From an uncultured Pelagibacteraceae bacterium (GTDB lineage Bacteria > Pseudomonadota > Alphaproteobacteria > Pelagibacterales > Pelagibacteraceae), in NCBI GenBank assembly GCA_902595285.1, contig CACJPL010000001.1, positions 1 to 64,000 on the forward strand: a stretch of 64,000 nt of DNA, read 5' to 3'. The notes beneath the pieces are model-generated. The model made no database searches, was not told the origin of the DNA, and saw only the letters and a program-made list of their open reading frames with translations. The position numbers and the translations under genes are program-made. Shown piece after piece: positions 63,700 to 64,000 of the stretch. Position 1 is the stretch's first letter, and every line of letters begins with the position of its first letter.

Positions 63700-64000
63700 T
63701 TAAGTGTCTTTGTTGTTATTTTTACAACTATAAAAAGAAATATCTTTTTCTTTTTCCTCTTGTTTTATATTGGTTGTGATTTCGTGAATAAGTTCGCCTG
63801 TTTTTCTAGTATAGACTGCAGACTCTGAATAATTCCTCTCTTTATCGAATGCTTGAATTAAAAATATATCCTTGTTTGAAATTTTAACCTCTAAATCAAT
63901 TTTATTAAAAAATTCTGATAAATTTTTAACATTTAGAACATCTGGTGATTTAGACTCGATTATTAACTTATTAATATCTTTTCTTTTAATTTGATCTTTT
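63700..64000 (-). CDS. Hypothetical protein, C-terminal part (5' end outside window)
   Basis: Open minus-strand frame to window end: ...KDQIKRKDINKLIIESKSPDVLNVKNLSEFFNKIDLEVKISNKDIFLIQAFDKERNYSES...*. Confidence 0.6.
   Translation of the reverse strand, partial: KDQIKRKDINKLIIESKSPDVLNVKNLSEFFNKIDLEVKISNKDIFLIQAFDKERNYSESAVYTRKTGELIHEITTNIKQEEKEKDISFYSCKNNNKDT

Noticed and set aside
1-64000. CRISPR arrays, rRNA genes, transposons
   Set aside because: No regularly spaced direct repeats, rRNA sequence, or transposase-like ORFs seen by reading.

Overview
AT-rich, densely packed bacterial chromosome segment. Gene order and protein sequences look like a streamlined marine alphaproteobacterium of the SAR11/Pelagibacterales type (inference from protein character, small intergenic gaps and an aprBA-aprM locus; not tested by search). 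From left to right it contains: the start of a birA-like gene; a complete 14-gene nuoA-N complex I operon (minus strand); two identical tRNA-Asp genes, a family 2 glycosyltransferase and tRNA-Val; lon-clpX-clpP-tig, where the trigger factor carries an unusual His-rich and Lys/Ala-rich tail; tRNA-Leu; assorted small genes; an NCS1 transporter; a TRAP dctPQM operon divergent from a GMC oxidoreductase; and an organosulfonate/sulfite region (DAO-type FAD oxidoreductase, xsc, suyAB, a UPF0324-type exporter, a TauE/SafE exporter, aprM-aprB-aprA and an unknown 116-aa protein). These are followed by pabABC, an MFS transporter, a MetC-like PLP enzyme, mnmA, cysQ-like, recX, bcp, amtB, hup, rseP, yajQ-like and SRAP genes. 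The best leads are (i) the sulfonate-to-sulfate region, possibly extended to isethionate or taurine by neighbouring genes, with small unknown proteins inside it; (ii) a hairpin that would sequester the Shine-Dalgarno and start codon of amtB, plus other structured non-coding DNA around amtB; (iii) the trigger factor tail; and (iv) several very small ORFs missing from the supplied ORF track. No CRISPR array, rRNA, transposase or prophage was seen.
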